The translations under genes were made by a program, and so were the position numbers. A DNA stretch of 41,047 nucleotides from Microbacterium saccharophilum. GTDB taxonomy: Bacteria; Actinomycetota; Actinomycetes; Actinomycetales; Microbacteriaceae. Below the pieces are notes generated by a model. It had not been told where the DNA came from and searched no databases. It was given only the letters and a program-made list of their open reading frames with translations. Where the stretch lies: contig NZ_BKAH01000019.1 of NCBI RefSeq assembly GCF_007992455.1, positions 1-41,047 on the forward strand, read 5' to 3'. The first letter of the stretch is position 1, and each line of letters begins with the position of its first letter. Below, piece after piece: positions 25,138-34,400 of this stretch.

Positions 25138-25305
25138 ATGAGTGGGCTGCGAAGTGGTACGGCGCGTACTCGCCGGCAAACGAACGCTAAACCTGCAGGA
25201 AGGATCTTGCCACCTTTGATTACCAGCCAGCGGGTGACGGCCCGGCCGGTCGTCCTCTCCCGAGAGGGCCACGCCGCGAGCGGAACCGTCAAACGCGGTG
25301 CATGA
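25138..25305 (+). CDS. Possible small basic protein, 55 aa
   Basis: ATG 25138 has GGAAGGA at ideal spacing, and the frame runs 55 codons (SGLRSGTARTRRQTNAKPAG...), strongly basic. A 27-codon frame starts at 25302 by ATGA overlap (MSLFEFDRGVV...). The good ribosome-binding site is the only support; the composition is low-complexity. It could instead be a leader of the 1486-aa gene. Confidence 0.3.
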   Translation: MSGLRSGTARTRRQTNAKPAGRILPPLITSQRVTARPVVLSREGHAASGTVKRGA

Positions 25306-25479
25306 GCCTCTTCGAGTTTGATCGGGGGGTTGTTTCGACTTCAGCGACAGCCTCGACCAAGCGAGCAGGACACGTGCAGAGCTGAAGAGGCGCAATCGCG
25401 TCTGATTACTCAAACCTTCGCCGCGACAGGCAACGGAGGATGTTCTCTGTCGCGACAGACTTCGCTGAACTGAGGTCCG

Positions 25480-28400
25480 ATGGTGATCGAAGAAGAACTC
25501 CGATCGAACGCGAATGTCCCGCCGGACGATCCGAATCTTGCGGAACCGCCGCTGGGCGGTGCGGTCGAAGGCATCCCCACGGACCTGCGCCTTGGCGCGC
25601 TCATCGAGCTCACGGATCGCGGCGATCGGATCGTGGTCGCGGATGGATCGACACTCACAATCTCGAGGCTCGTGCTGTCAGGTACGACCCTGCGCGCATG
25701 CGATCCCGAGGTTTGCCAGCTCCCGGGTGACGTGACGGCCGTCGTCGATGGACCTCTCGGGGTCGTGGCCGCCTTCCATAGCGACGGCATCCACCATCTG
25801 GCGCTCGTCGAAGGGGGCCGAGCAACCATCGTTCACGATTGCGACGGTGCAGTAGCGCAACTCGTCGCGTCCGGCGCTGACGTAGTTGTGGTCGAGGCGG
25901 GAGAATCGGCGCATCTCGTCCGGGTGAGTCTGCGACAGCGTGAGGTCGTTTCTCGACTCCGAATCGATCATCGCGATGTGACGGTCTCTGCTGACGATCA
26001 GGGCCACCTCCTCGTAACCGATCGACGCAGCAGAACGATTCGATCCCTGGATCGGACGATGACCGAGCGAGCGTGGGATTCCCCCGCACAGCCCGCCCGC
26101 GAAGGTCGCGGGTGCGACTGTAATGGGGGCCCTGACGCGCCCTCGGAATCAAGCGGCAAGAGTTGCCACGACCGACACCTCCGGTGCTCGTGCCGTGGCG
26201 AAAACGCCAATACGGACCCGGTAGACCTCGACGATGCGCGAGGGAATGACCCGACCCATAGCCACCCGCGCGGAAACGACGGAGATGTTGCCGAACCAGG
26301 GCCCGACGGTGGCCGAATCGTCGGGGACGGGGGGCGGGTCGATCACTATCCCCCCGCTGGGACGGGCCGGAGAACATGTGGGCGCGCGATGTTGTATACC
26401 GTCGATACGCTGCGCCGCATTGGTGGCTTCATCCTCGCGCGTGACGCTAGCGGCCGAACCCTCTCGCTCCTTTCTTCGGACATGAATCTCGTCAGCGAGT
26501 GGTCCCTTCCCCGCGGGTCACAGGTGTTGACCTCCCCCAGCGCGACGACCATGTTGTTGCGCCGTGGTGCCACCGGGAATTGGACTTGGTCAGATGTCCA
26601 GGTTGTGTCGGACCGCCTCCGCCCAGATCTGAATCGATACGTCATTGACGAGGACAAGTCCAAGACCTTCATTGGTCAGCAGATGCAGACCCTGTCGTGG
26701 GGACAGCCGTCCACTCCGACGAAGATCAAAGCGCTTGTGCTTCCCGTCATGGAGGGGAAGCAGAGCTTCTCGTCCCCTGACCTGGCCGGGTTCGCCGCCT
26801 ACCTTCGACGGGTAATGGAGTCGTCTGTGCGCGACTATTACGTCGAGAACTCCTTTGGGAAGCTCACCGATGTGACTGTGGACGTGTTCGCCGGAAATGT
26901 GGGCCCGATCGGGCGTCCGCTCGTGCTCGCCCGTCCGCACCTCGCGGATTACTACTTCCCCGCCTATGACCCAGGTCGGCTCGAAATGACTCTGACCGGG
27001 TTGACGGGGTCGGAGACCGTGGAGTTCGACGGCCGGGAACGGCTGACTGTGCAAGCGAACCCACTGAAAGGCGGTCCTGCTGGCAAGGCCATCACCTTAT
27101 CGATGTTCGCGCTGGCGCTTCGTGTCGACCACGATCTCTTCCCAGTACAGGTGAAGTTCCTCGGCAGCGAACGACTCACCATCAATGTCACGCTGCCCGA
27201 CGGGACGGCGAAGAGTCTGACCCTGAGCTTCCCGGCAAAGACGATCGACATCGCAGACACGAACCAGATCTCAGGGCGACTGGGTGAGTTGGCGACCTAT
27301 CTCGACGCCGTGATGGCGGCGGCAGAGACCGCAGCCGGCATCCCGGCGCGCATTTTTGCGTCGCCGAAGGTCGCACGGGTGCCCGCAGTGTCTATGCAGT
27401 TCGGTGCGCTAGTGGTGACCTGGACCGCGGCCAAGGCCACCGGTGTTCGAACACGCGTGCTGAGTGCGGTGGCGAGTACACCTGGTGGTGATCCACTCGG
27501 TCTATCGACCGCGCTCGTCGGAGTCATCCCCGTCACGTCGACAGGCCGCCTGGGACGCAGCCTTGAGCTCGCCGCGCTCTTGGGACAGGACGCTGCGGGG
27601 GCCGGATACAACGATCGGTACCTTGAGAACCCGACCGCGACGTTTAGCGGCGGCACTCTGAAGTCGACCATCTCCATCGCCACGCGGTACGGAGGGCCAG
27701 GGGCGTCGGTCACCCTGACCTCGAGCTCCGAACTCTCGACCCTGTTCAGCTCGTCGTTGTCCGTCCCGAACAGTGCGACCACAGCGAACTCGGCTACTGC
27801 GCTGCGTGACAGGAGCGAACTCTACGAGGATGCGTTGAGTGCGGCCGTGCAACGGCTGCGGGACGCGAAACGGGCCACCAACCTTTTCGCGGGGTACACG
27901 TGCGTGCTGGTGTTGCCAGTCGAGCCGTCTGCGGTCGCCCCGGGTGATCCGGCGGCGCCGTTGGCGACAGAGTTGTGGTCGGTTACGAACCTGCACCGCC
28001 CATTCGGATTCCGAGGAGCGGAGAACATCACGACGGTCATCGACAGAGTGGACAAGTCCATTCAGGTGCAAAGCGCGTGGGCATTGGTGTTCATGGCTAG
28101 CGGGCGGCCGGACACGGCGCTCATTGTGCATGAGGTCGGTCACGCGCTCGGGTTCGACGATCTGTATCACCAAAACGGATACCGTGATGAACTCGCGTAC
28201 CTCGGGTCCTGGGCGATGATGGACGACCACGGGCTTATGCCCCACCACTGCGGGTACCACAAGTTGCAGGCGATGTGGATTCCGGACGGCGCAGGCACAC
28301 CCGCCGACTATGGTCGGGTACTACCGATCGCGTTGCCAGAGGCCGACCGCACCACGACTACGGACTTCCTCCTTGTGCCCGTCGAACTGTGGCGCGATTC

Positions 28401-29940
28401 ACTCGTTGCCTCCGCGCGTACCGCGTTTGGTGTGCCCGACACCGTCCCGGTTGTCCAACTCGGACGGATCGATCTCGGCGGTGACGGAGCCACATTCGGT
28501 CTCATCGAGGCGCACCAACCGGGCGCGAGGTTCAGCCGGAGTCTGCCCATCGCGACGGGCGGTGTGCTGATCACCAACGGGATCAGCTGGAGCCTGGACC
28601 AACGCTTCGCGATGAACGGGTGGTATCGGCGCCCGGTCCAATGGCTGAATCCCGCGAACGTGCTCCAGAATGCCGGCGACACCTTCGACTTGGCTCGGGC
28701 CCCAGAACTCGCGGTGAAGGGGGTGAAGGTCGCTGTGAAGGATCGCAGGCTCGTCGAAGGCGACGCGCAGGTCTACCTCGTGTCCGTGACACGCGAGAAC
28801 GCGGAATTCGTCGACCTCTACTTCGAGAACCCACCCGTCTACTACAAGAATCCCGATCTCTGGGTGGACTGGCAGGGCAACAACGCGCCGACCGCGACTG
28901 ATCTGGTCCCGTTCCACCAACCCGGTCAGCCTGTCGACCAAGGCGAGCCCATCCGAGTCCCCGCGAAGGAGTATGAACCGCATTGGGTCGTCGCACGGGT
29001 GCGGAACCGCGGACGGGTGAAAGCGTTGGACGTCAAGCTCAACTTCTACTACTTCGAGCCCCCTGGAGGTGGCGACGGGCAGCGACCGATGGACGTCAAC
29101 AATCTCTCCGCCTACCACCTGATCGGATCGGTCACCCGTCCCGAGATCGCGGGGATGAACGCCCCCGACCTCGCATTGCGGCAATGGGATGTGCCTGCGG
29201 GCTTCAGCGGGCATACCTGCCTGCTCGTACAGATCGAGGACTACAGGATTCCAGAGGATGCCACCGGCGCCGTGCTGGGCTCGGATGATGTGTGGCTGCT
29301 GAACAACCACGCGCAAAAGAACGTCGACAAATACGAGGCGCTCAAGAGCAGCCCGTTCGCAGCCATCGACTTCGAGTTCAGCGTACGAAACGAAGGCGTC
29401 ACACCAGAACTCGCCTACCTCGAACCCGACCAACTTCCCTATGGGATGACACTGACTGTCACTCCCGCAGACACGACGATTCCAGCGATGTCCACAGTGC
29501 GCTTCCGGTGCCGGCTTCAACTTGACGACACCATCATCGAGGCGGGTTGCGAAAATGATCAACGATTCCGGATCCACGCATGGCGTGAGGACCCGGAAAG
29601 TTCGGCCCGATGGGGCGGCGTGGAATATGAGATCCGTCCCCGGCAGCGCACGGCGGTCAACCTCCGGGGAACGTGGGACTACGACCAGACAGTCCGATTC
29701 TCGGGAACAGTGTCCCCCGATCCAGGAGGCGGCTCGGTCAAGATCCGAGTGGAGTTCGAGAGCAAGCCCGCAAAATGGATGACGTTGGCGGTCGGCGCTG
29801 GCGGAGCCTTTGAATGGAGCGGCATGGCTCCATCAGGCACATTCAGCGCCGAGGGCGTCGCCTGGTTCGACGGGAATCGGATGTTCGGCACCGCCCGCTC
29901 CCAGCTCGCGCGGACACAACACCCGCCAATCATTCGGTGA
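25480..29940 (+). CDS. Giant propeller / Cys-rich linker / M6-like metallopeptidase protein (1486 aa)
   Basis: Residues 30-200 are propeller-like (LIELTDRGDRIVVADG, GPLGVVAAFHSDGIHHLAL, DQGHLLVTDRRSRTIRSLD). Residues about 210-302 form a polar linker with CDCNGG, SCHDRHLRCSC and TCGR, a likely metal or disulfide cluster. A propeller-like piece resumes (LYTVDTLRRIGGFILARD). Residues about 395-1060 hold the peptidase: HEVGHALGFDDLY (H884, E885, H888) and GSWAMMDDHGLMPHHCGYHKLQAMW, the M6 (immune inhibitor A-like) active site and Met-containing segment. The C-terminal roughly 400 residues are beta-sandwich-like (VVARVRNRGRVKALDVKLNF). No signal peptide or membrane helix is seen, unusual for M6 enzymes. 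ATG 25480 has GAGG four bases upstream. The zinc protease assignment is from motif; substrate and export route are unknown. Confidence 0.8.
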   Translation: MVIEEELRSNANVPPDDPNLAEPPLGGAVEGIPTDLRLGALIELTDRGDRIVVADGSTLTISRLVLSGTTLRACDPEVCQLPGDVTAVVDGPLGVVAAFHSDGIHHLALVEGGRATIVHDCDGAVAQLVASGADVVVVEAGESAHLVRVSLRQREVVSRLRIDHRDVTVSADDQGHLLVTDRRSRTIRSLDRTMTERAWDSPAQPAREGRGCDCNGGPDAPSESSGKSCHDRHLRCSCRGENANTDPVDLDDARGNDPTHSHPRGNDGDVAEPGPDGGRIVGDGGRVDHYPPAGTGRRTCGRAMLYTVDTLRRIGGFILARDASGRTLSLLSSDMNLVSEWSLPRGSQVLTSPSATTMLLRRGATGNWTWSDVQVVSDRLRPDLNRYVIDEDKSKTFIGQQMQTLSWGQPSTPTKIKALVLPVMEGKQSFSSPDLAGFAAYLRRVMESSVRDYYVENSFGKLTDVTVDVFAGNVGPIGRPLVLARPHLADYYFPAYDPGRLEMTLTGLTGSETVEFDGRERLTVQANPLKGGPAGKAITLSMFALALRVDHDLFPVQVKFLGSERLTINVTLPDGTAKSLTLSFPAKTIDIADTNQISGRLGELATYLDAVMAAAETAAGIPARIFASPKVARVPAVSMQFGALVVTWTAAKATGVRTRVLSAVASTPGGDPLGLSTALVGVIPVTSTGRLGRSLELAALLGQDAAGAGYNDRYLENPTATFSGGTLKSTISIATRYGGPGASVTLTSSSELSTLFSSSLSVPNSATTANSATALRDRSELYEDALSAAVQRLRDAKRATNLFAGYTCVLVLPVEPSAVAPGDPAAPLATELWSVTNLHRPFGFRGAENITTVIDRVDKSIQVQSAWALVFMASGRPDTALIVHEVGHALGFDDLYHQNGYRDELAYLGSWAMMDDHGLMPHHCGYHKLQAMWIPDGAGTPADYGRVLPIALPEADRTTTTDFLLVPVELWRDSLVASARTAFGVPDTVPVVQLGRIDLGGDGATFGLIEAHQPGARFSRSLPIATGGVLITNGISWSLDQRFAMNGWYRRPVQWLNPANVLQNAGDTFDLARAPELAVKGVKVAVKDRRLVEGDAQVYLVSVTRENAEFVDLYFENPPVYYKNPDLWVDWQGNNAPTATDLVPFHQPGQPVDQGEPIRVPAKEYEPHWVVARVRNRGRVKALDVKLNFYYFEPPGGGDGQRPMDVNNLSAYHLIGSVTRPEIAGMNAPDLALRQWDVPAGFSGHTCLLVQIEDYRIPEDATGAVLGSDDVWLLNNHAQKNVDKYEALKSSPFAAIDFEFSVRNEGVTPELAYLEPDQLPYGMTLTVTPADTTIPAMSTVRFRCRLQLDDTIIEAGCENDQRFRIHAWREDPESSARWGGVEYEIRPRQRTAVNLRGTWDYDQTVRFSGTVSPDPGGGSVKIRVEFESKPAKWMTLAVGAGGAFEWSGMAPSGTFSAEGVAWFDGNRMFGTARSQLARTQHPPIIR

Positions 29941-30256
29941 CTTCGAGGTTCCGGTGGTTGGGCGAAGGAGCGGATACCGGCAGATCGACCTCAGAAAGGA
30001 CACACACGATGGCACCGAATGATGGCTAATCGATAGCCGCGCCTCCCGGCTGAGAACCACGGTTTCAAATGCCCTCTTCGCGTCGCTGGTCGCCGACGCA
30101 GTGGCGAGTGCCCCGGATAGCGATTGTCAGACGACGGTCCCTCAGCGGGACGATTGTCACCGATCTTGCGACTAGTGCCCGGTGAGGGATCGAAGGTGTC
30201 CACCTGGACCGCGGCATGCGCCACTATGGTCGTGAGGATCCGAGGAAGGAAACAAC
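29941..30256. other. Intergenic stretch with spaced direct repeat
   Basis: 316 bases upstream of the DUF4236 gene. CGATTGTCA occurs at 30121-30129 and again at 30151-30159, exactly 30 bases apart, flanking a GTCCC/GGGAC hairpin. This could be a paired operator or an RNA element. No gene is seen. Confidence 0.55.
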
Positions 30257-31267
30257 GTGGGATTTCGCGTGCGTAAGTCGATCAAGATCGTGCCGGGTGT
30301 CCGGCTGAACGTGTCGGCTAAGTCGGTCGGAATCAGCGCCGGCGTGAAGGGCGCGCGTATTAGTGCGAATTCCAGCGGGCGTGTCACCCGCACCGTCGGC
30401 GTCCCGGGAACAGGCGTTTCGCACTCGAAGACAATCAATACCCGCAGCAGCGGCGCTGCGAAGAGTCCCGCCAGAGAACCCGTGACAGCTCCGCGGCCCG
30501 TGCAAGCGTCGACTGTCAAGCCGGGGTTGATGGCCCCGGGGTGGGAGAAGGCACTGTTCAAAACGCTCAAGAAGGTTGATGGGCCGAAGCTGCATGCCCT
30601 CGCCCAGCAGCATCCGGACCATAACCAGACGATCTCGTACATCGAGATGGTTGAGGTGGCACTCCCAGCCGGGGACACTGCTCGCGTGCGAGCGCTCCTG
30701 AATTGGCTCCACGACGTCGCATACCGACCGGAAGACGATGCGTTCGTCACGAAGTACCTCCCGCGGCGCACCGTTGCTCTGCCCGTCGCACAGGGCATCT
30801 CCGCGACCATGCCCGCCACCCGTGACGCGTTCATGCTCCTACTCGCTGAGATCGAGCAGGCCGATGGTAATCGCGCCCGCGCTATCGAGGTCGTTGAAGG
30901 CCTTGAGCCCACGACTATCGCCGCCGTCTCGCTGGCGGAACTGTACGCAGAGGAGGGCAGGTGGTCCGACATCATCGATCTCACTAATGGGCTGACGAAC
31001 GAAGATGAACCGTCAACATACTTGCTGATTCAGCGAGGTGGAGCTTTGCGCGAGCAGGGCTATGCCGAGGCGTCGCGTGAGGCCTTGAAAGAAGCTCTCC
31101 GGATTCGGAGCCGGCCGACGGAGCTGCGGAATCTCGCGCTGGTTGAGCGCGGCAAGACATACCTGAGCGAGAACAAGAGGGCGATGGCCCGCAAGGATTT
31201 TGAGCGAGTGATGGCGGACTCTGCCGACTGGCCAGGGCTCGACGAACTCATCGCAGCAAGCTCCTGA
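30257..31267 (+). CDS. DUF4236 domain protein with TPR-like C-terminus (336 aa)
   Basis: Residues 1-58 (MGFRVRKSIKIVPGVRLNVS..., then TRTVGVPGTGVSHS) match the DUF4236 pattern, a short beta-rich domain of unknown function often fused to other modules. After a Pro/Ala linker the rest is helical with TPR-like pairs (LLLAEIEQADGNRARAIEVVE, LAELYAEEGRWSDIIDL, LALVERGKTYLSENKRAMARKDF). GTG 30257 has GGAAGGAA upstream. It lies 230 bases before the nuclease-LRV gene on the same strand, and may belong with it. No catalytic motif is seen. Confidence 0.85.
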   Translation: MGFRVRKSIKIVPGVRLNVSAKSVGISAGVKGARISANSSGRVTRTVGVPGTGVSHSKTINTRSSGAAKSPAREPVTAPRPVQASTVKPGLMAPGWEKALFKTLKKVDGPKLHALAQQHPDHNQTISYIEMVEVALPAGDTARVRALLNWLHDVAYRPEDDAFVTKYLPRRTVALPVAQGISATMPATRDAFMLLLAEIEQADGNRARAIEVVEGLEPTTIAAVSLAELYAEEGRWSDIIDLTNGLTNEDEPSTYLLIQRGGALREQGYAEASREALKEALRIRSRPTELRNLALVERGKTYLSENKRAMARKDFERVMADSADWPGLDELIAASS

Positions 31268-31316
31268 CATCGCACACGCGACGGCTCGCATCAAATCGAC
31301 GTCTGCACCCTCAGCG

Positions 31317-31346
31317 TCCCTCTATCGCCAATTGCGCGTTGAGGGA
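31317..31346. repeat. TCCCTC-N18-GAGGGA hairpin element, copy 1
   Basis: TCCCTC (31317-31322), 18 bases, GAGGGA (31341-31346), followed by TCCCGTCGGCGC and GATGG. The same layout recurs at 34818-34847. It lies 50 bases after the DUF4236 gene. Confidence 0.7.
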
Positions 31347-31463
31347 TCCCGTCGGCGCTCGATGGCCCCGGCTGCGCGTGATGCTTGCGAGAGCAGTGGG
31401 AGAATGACTGGAGACCGGGCAGGTTCCGCAAACGGGGTGCGCGCGGCCGGCCGTGGTAGCTCA

Positions 31464-31469
31464 TATGTT
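31464..31469 (+). promoter_or_regulatory. -10 hexamer of leaderless promoter upstream of the nuclease-LRV gene
   Basis: TATGTT, six bases, then GTG 31476 of a 7-codon leader ORF. Confidence 0.4.
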
Positions 31470-31475
31470 GGACTT

Positions 31476-31499
31476 GTGAACAGTCGAGTTGCGCGATGA
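31476..31499 (+). CDS. Putative leaderless 7-codon leader peptide
   Basis: GTG 31476 opens MNSRVAR and the TGA stop (31497-31499) overlaps ATG 31496 of the nuclease-LRV gene as ATGA. TATGTT stands exactly six bases before the GTG, while the downstream ATG has no ribosome-binding site. The likely purpose is to load ribosomes on a leaderless mRNA and pass them to the main gene. The peptide itself need not have a function. Confidence 0.4.
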   Translation: MNSRVAR

Positions 31500-34400
31500 G
31501 CCTCACCGGTCAGCTGCGCGACCCGGGCTCGCCTATCCGGGAGTATCTAGAGCGCATTTCGCCCCGAGTCGCATCATCCGCACAGAAGCAGGATGCGGCG
31601 GATCCTCTTGGGTTCGCTGACCTCGCGCAGTCGCGGTTGCTCGTCCCCCGACCGAAGGGCGTCGACGGGAGTCTCGTCGGGATGGCGTTCGACTACCGTG
31701 CGCGGATCGAGTTGGGTGGCTTCGATGCGCTCACATCGACTGCGGCGGCTGGTGTGTCGCGGGCTGATGAGTACCGGGGACTCGTTGACAACGCAGACCA
31801 CCGGTTGGCGGTGCTGCAGGGCACGTTTGAAGCCGCCGTCGAGTTGCTCCGATCCGAGAGTCAACTCGACTTTGACCGAGCGTCAGTGCTGCTTGCTCAC
31901 TGTGAGCGTGTCGTACGTGTAGGTTCACGCGCACTGTCCGGTTCGACGGGCGCGGAGCTGGACGCCGCGGCGGACGGTTGGGACTTCGCTGACAACATCG
32001 ACCGCCCGCTTCTCGACGACGTTGGCGCTCTCCTCGGCGCAAGCCGTCCACAGCTCGCGAGCTGGAAGGAGGAAATCACCGACGGCCAACCCTACGAGCC
32101 GAACCCACATTTCGTAGGCGCCTCACTCGTTGGCGGCGCGGACGGCGACTGGCTGATCGGGGAGACGTTGATCGATTCGAAGGTCTACTCGCATCTCAAC
32201 GTTTCCTCGCTCCGTGCGCACATCATTCAGCTGCTCGGTTATGTGATGCTCGACCTCGACGATGCCCTCGGCATCCGGCGCGTCGCCGTTTGGTTACCTC
32301 GCCAGCAAGTTCTCGCGACGTGGTCGCTGACGCGTCTGCTCGGAGGAGATCCGGAAGAGCTCCTCCCGACGCTCCGCGAAGGCTTCGTGAAGGCGACGGG
32401 CCGGCGTCAGCTTGCACGCCACGAGCCGGTGCCTCAGCGGCGCAGACACCAAATGCTCGCTGACAATCGACACACGCCGTACGTGACCCTCGAGGAACTC
32501 GCGCTCAGCAACGACGCCGACATACGACGCAGGGTCGGTCGCAACTCCGTCGCCCCGGAGGCAGCTGTTCGACTGCTTGCCCACGACCGCTCCTGGAGTG
32601 TCCGCGAAGGCGTCGCGATGAACGAGGCGGCCCCAGACGACGTCCTGCAAACGCTCTCGACGGATCGAAGCAAGGCTGTCAGGCTCGCCGTCGCTGCGAA
32701 CCCTGGGGCGCCCCGTGCCGCAGTGAGCGCACTCACGACAGATATCGACCCCAACGTTCGCTGGAGTGCGCGCACCAACGACGGCGAGGTCACGCACGCG
32801 CCGGGTGCACTCGCGATCCCCGAATCCTCAGCAACAACGTCAGGGATCGTCGCCGCCACCAACCGCGACAGCGCCGCGTGGAACTCAAGAGTGGTCGAGC
32901 GCCTTGTCCATGTGATGCTCGACTCTGGGCCGTGGCCCGGCTGGCGACTCCCGATACCCGATGAATCGTTCAACTCGGCAATTCGCGAAGGACAGGACGT
33001 TCGCGCCCCTGACTGGCTTCGAGCCGGAATACCACGCCAGGTCGCTGAAGATCTCCGCCGCGCAGACCGCCCAGAGTGGCTTCGGTGGCGAGTCTCGTGG
33101 GCGCTTCCGATTGACGACCCAGTTGTGCGGGCGGACCTGCTCGCCGACTCCAACCCGGATATCCGGTGGTGGGCGCTGCAACAGACGACGTCGATCGATG
33201 CTCCGGACCTGTCCGAGAAGCTGCTGGAGTTGGCTTCCTCGAAGCCAGCCCGCGTGGCATTCCGCCGCGCAGGCCTCGACCACCGGTACGAGGCGAAGAC
33301 ATCCCGTGAGTATGACGCCGAGGTCCTCGAAGTTGTCGCTGCACACCGCTCGTCACCACCCCAACTGCTGGCCGAACTCTCGGCGGCGACCAGCACCAGC
33401 ATCCGCCTAAGACTGGTTGACAATCCTGCGCTCCCGAACGCTGATCGTGCGGCCATCGTCGAAACGCTCCTAACCGCGCGGAGCTCCGAGGCACGGGTGG
33501 CGCTCGCGCGTATCGGTGTGCTCTCCTCAGAAATCATCAAACGGCTCGAAGCCGACCGCGACAGCTACGTGCGCGAAGCAGTTGCGGGTCGGGAGGACCT
33601 GACCGATGAGACGATCAACGCGCTCGCTGTTGACAGGGAGTGGACGGTCCGCTTGGCTCTTCTACAGAACGCCTTCGTAGCCGAACGTGCTCCTTCCAAC
33701 TTCATCGTCGAGGTGTTGCGCAACGCCCCCGAGGCCTCCGTACCCGACGTCCTGGAAATCATCGAGGAGTTACACGAAGCCGACGAGTTCGACACCGCGA
33801 TTGTCGATGCGCTTGAACGCCTGTCCAAGAGCCGGGTCCGTGCCCCGGACCTACGCCGAACAGCCGCGCGTCACGCACGAACCGGTCCTCGAACGCTCGA
33901 ACGCTTGGCCCGGTCGACGGACGCTCAGCTCCGTGAGGACGTTGCGGGCAACAGCAACACTCCGCCAACCGCGCTCGAAAAGCTCTCGCGGGATGAGGCT
34001 GCGGACGTCCGCGCGGCGGTGGCCCACAATGCTTCGACTACTAAAGCTGTCTTGACTGACCTCTCCCACGACGGCGATCCCAAAGTCCGCGCGGCCCTCA
34101 CCAGACTCAGTCAGCTCGAGCTCGGAGCCCTGGCTCGACTACTCGAAGACGAGGATGCTGGCGTGCGCCGCGCCGCGCAACGCCACCCATCGGCAGAAGA
34201 AGCCGCTCGATGCCACGGGCAACCGTCAGATTCGGGGAATGAACTCACTCGCGCAACCGAACCTGAGCCAGTTGATCGACAGGTCTTCGAGGCGATGGCG
34301 GGCGACAAGCGCGCCGAGGTGCGAATGAGAGCGGCCTACGATCCCCGGACGCCACCCGACATCCTGGAGTTCCTGGGCGGAGAGCGCCGGAGCAGCCGCG

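Larger units (their letters stand above)
24826..25479. other. Divergent regulatory region of the two giant genes
   Basis: 654 bases. Near the minus-strand gene it carries a candidate promoter with a palindromic spacer and a second inverted repeat (listed separately). The middle holds a possible 55-aa ORF. The rest has no recognisable feature. Confidence 0.5.

Noticed and set aside
24985..25413. A 142-aa minus-strand frame between the giant genes
   Set aside because: Arg/Ser/Pro-rich, no start signal and no domain pattern; judged spurious.
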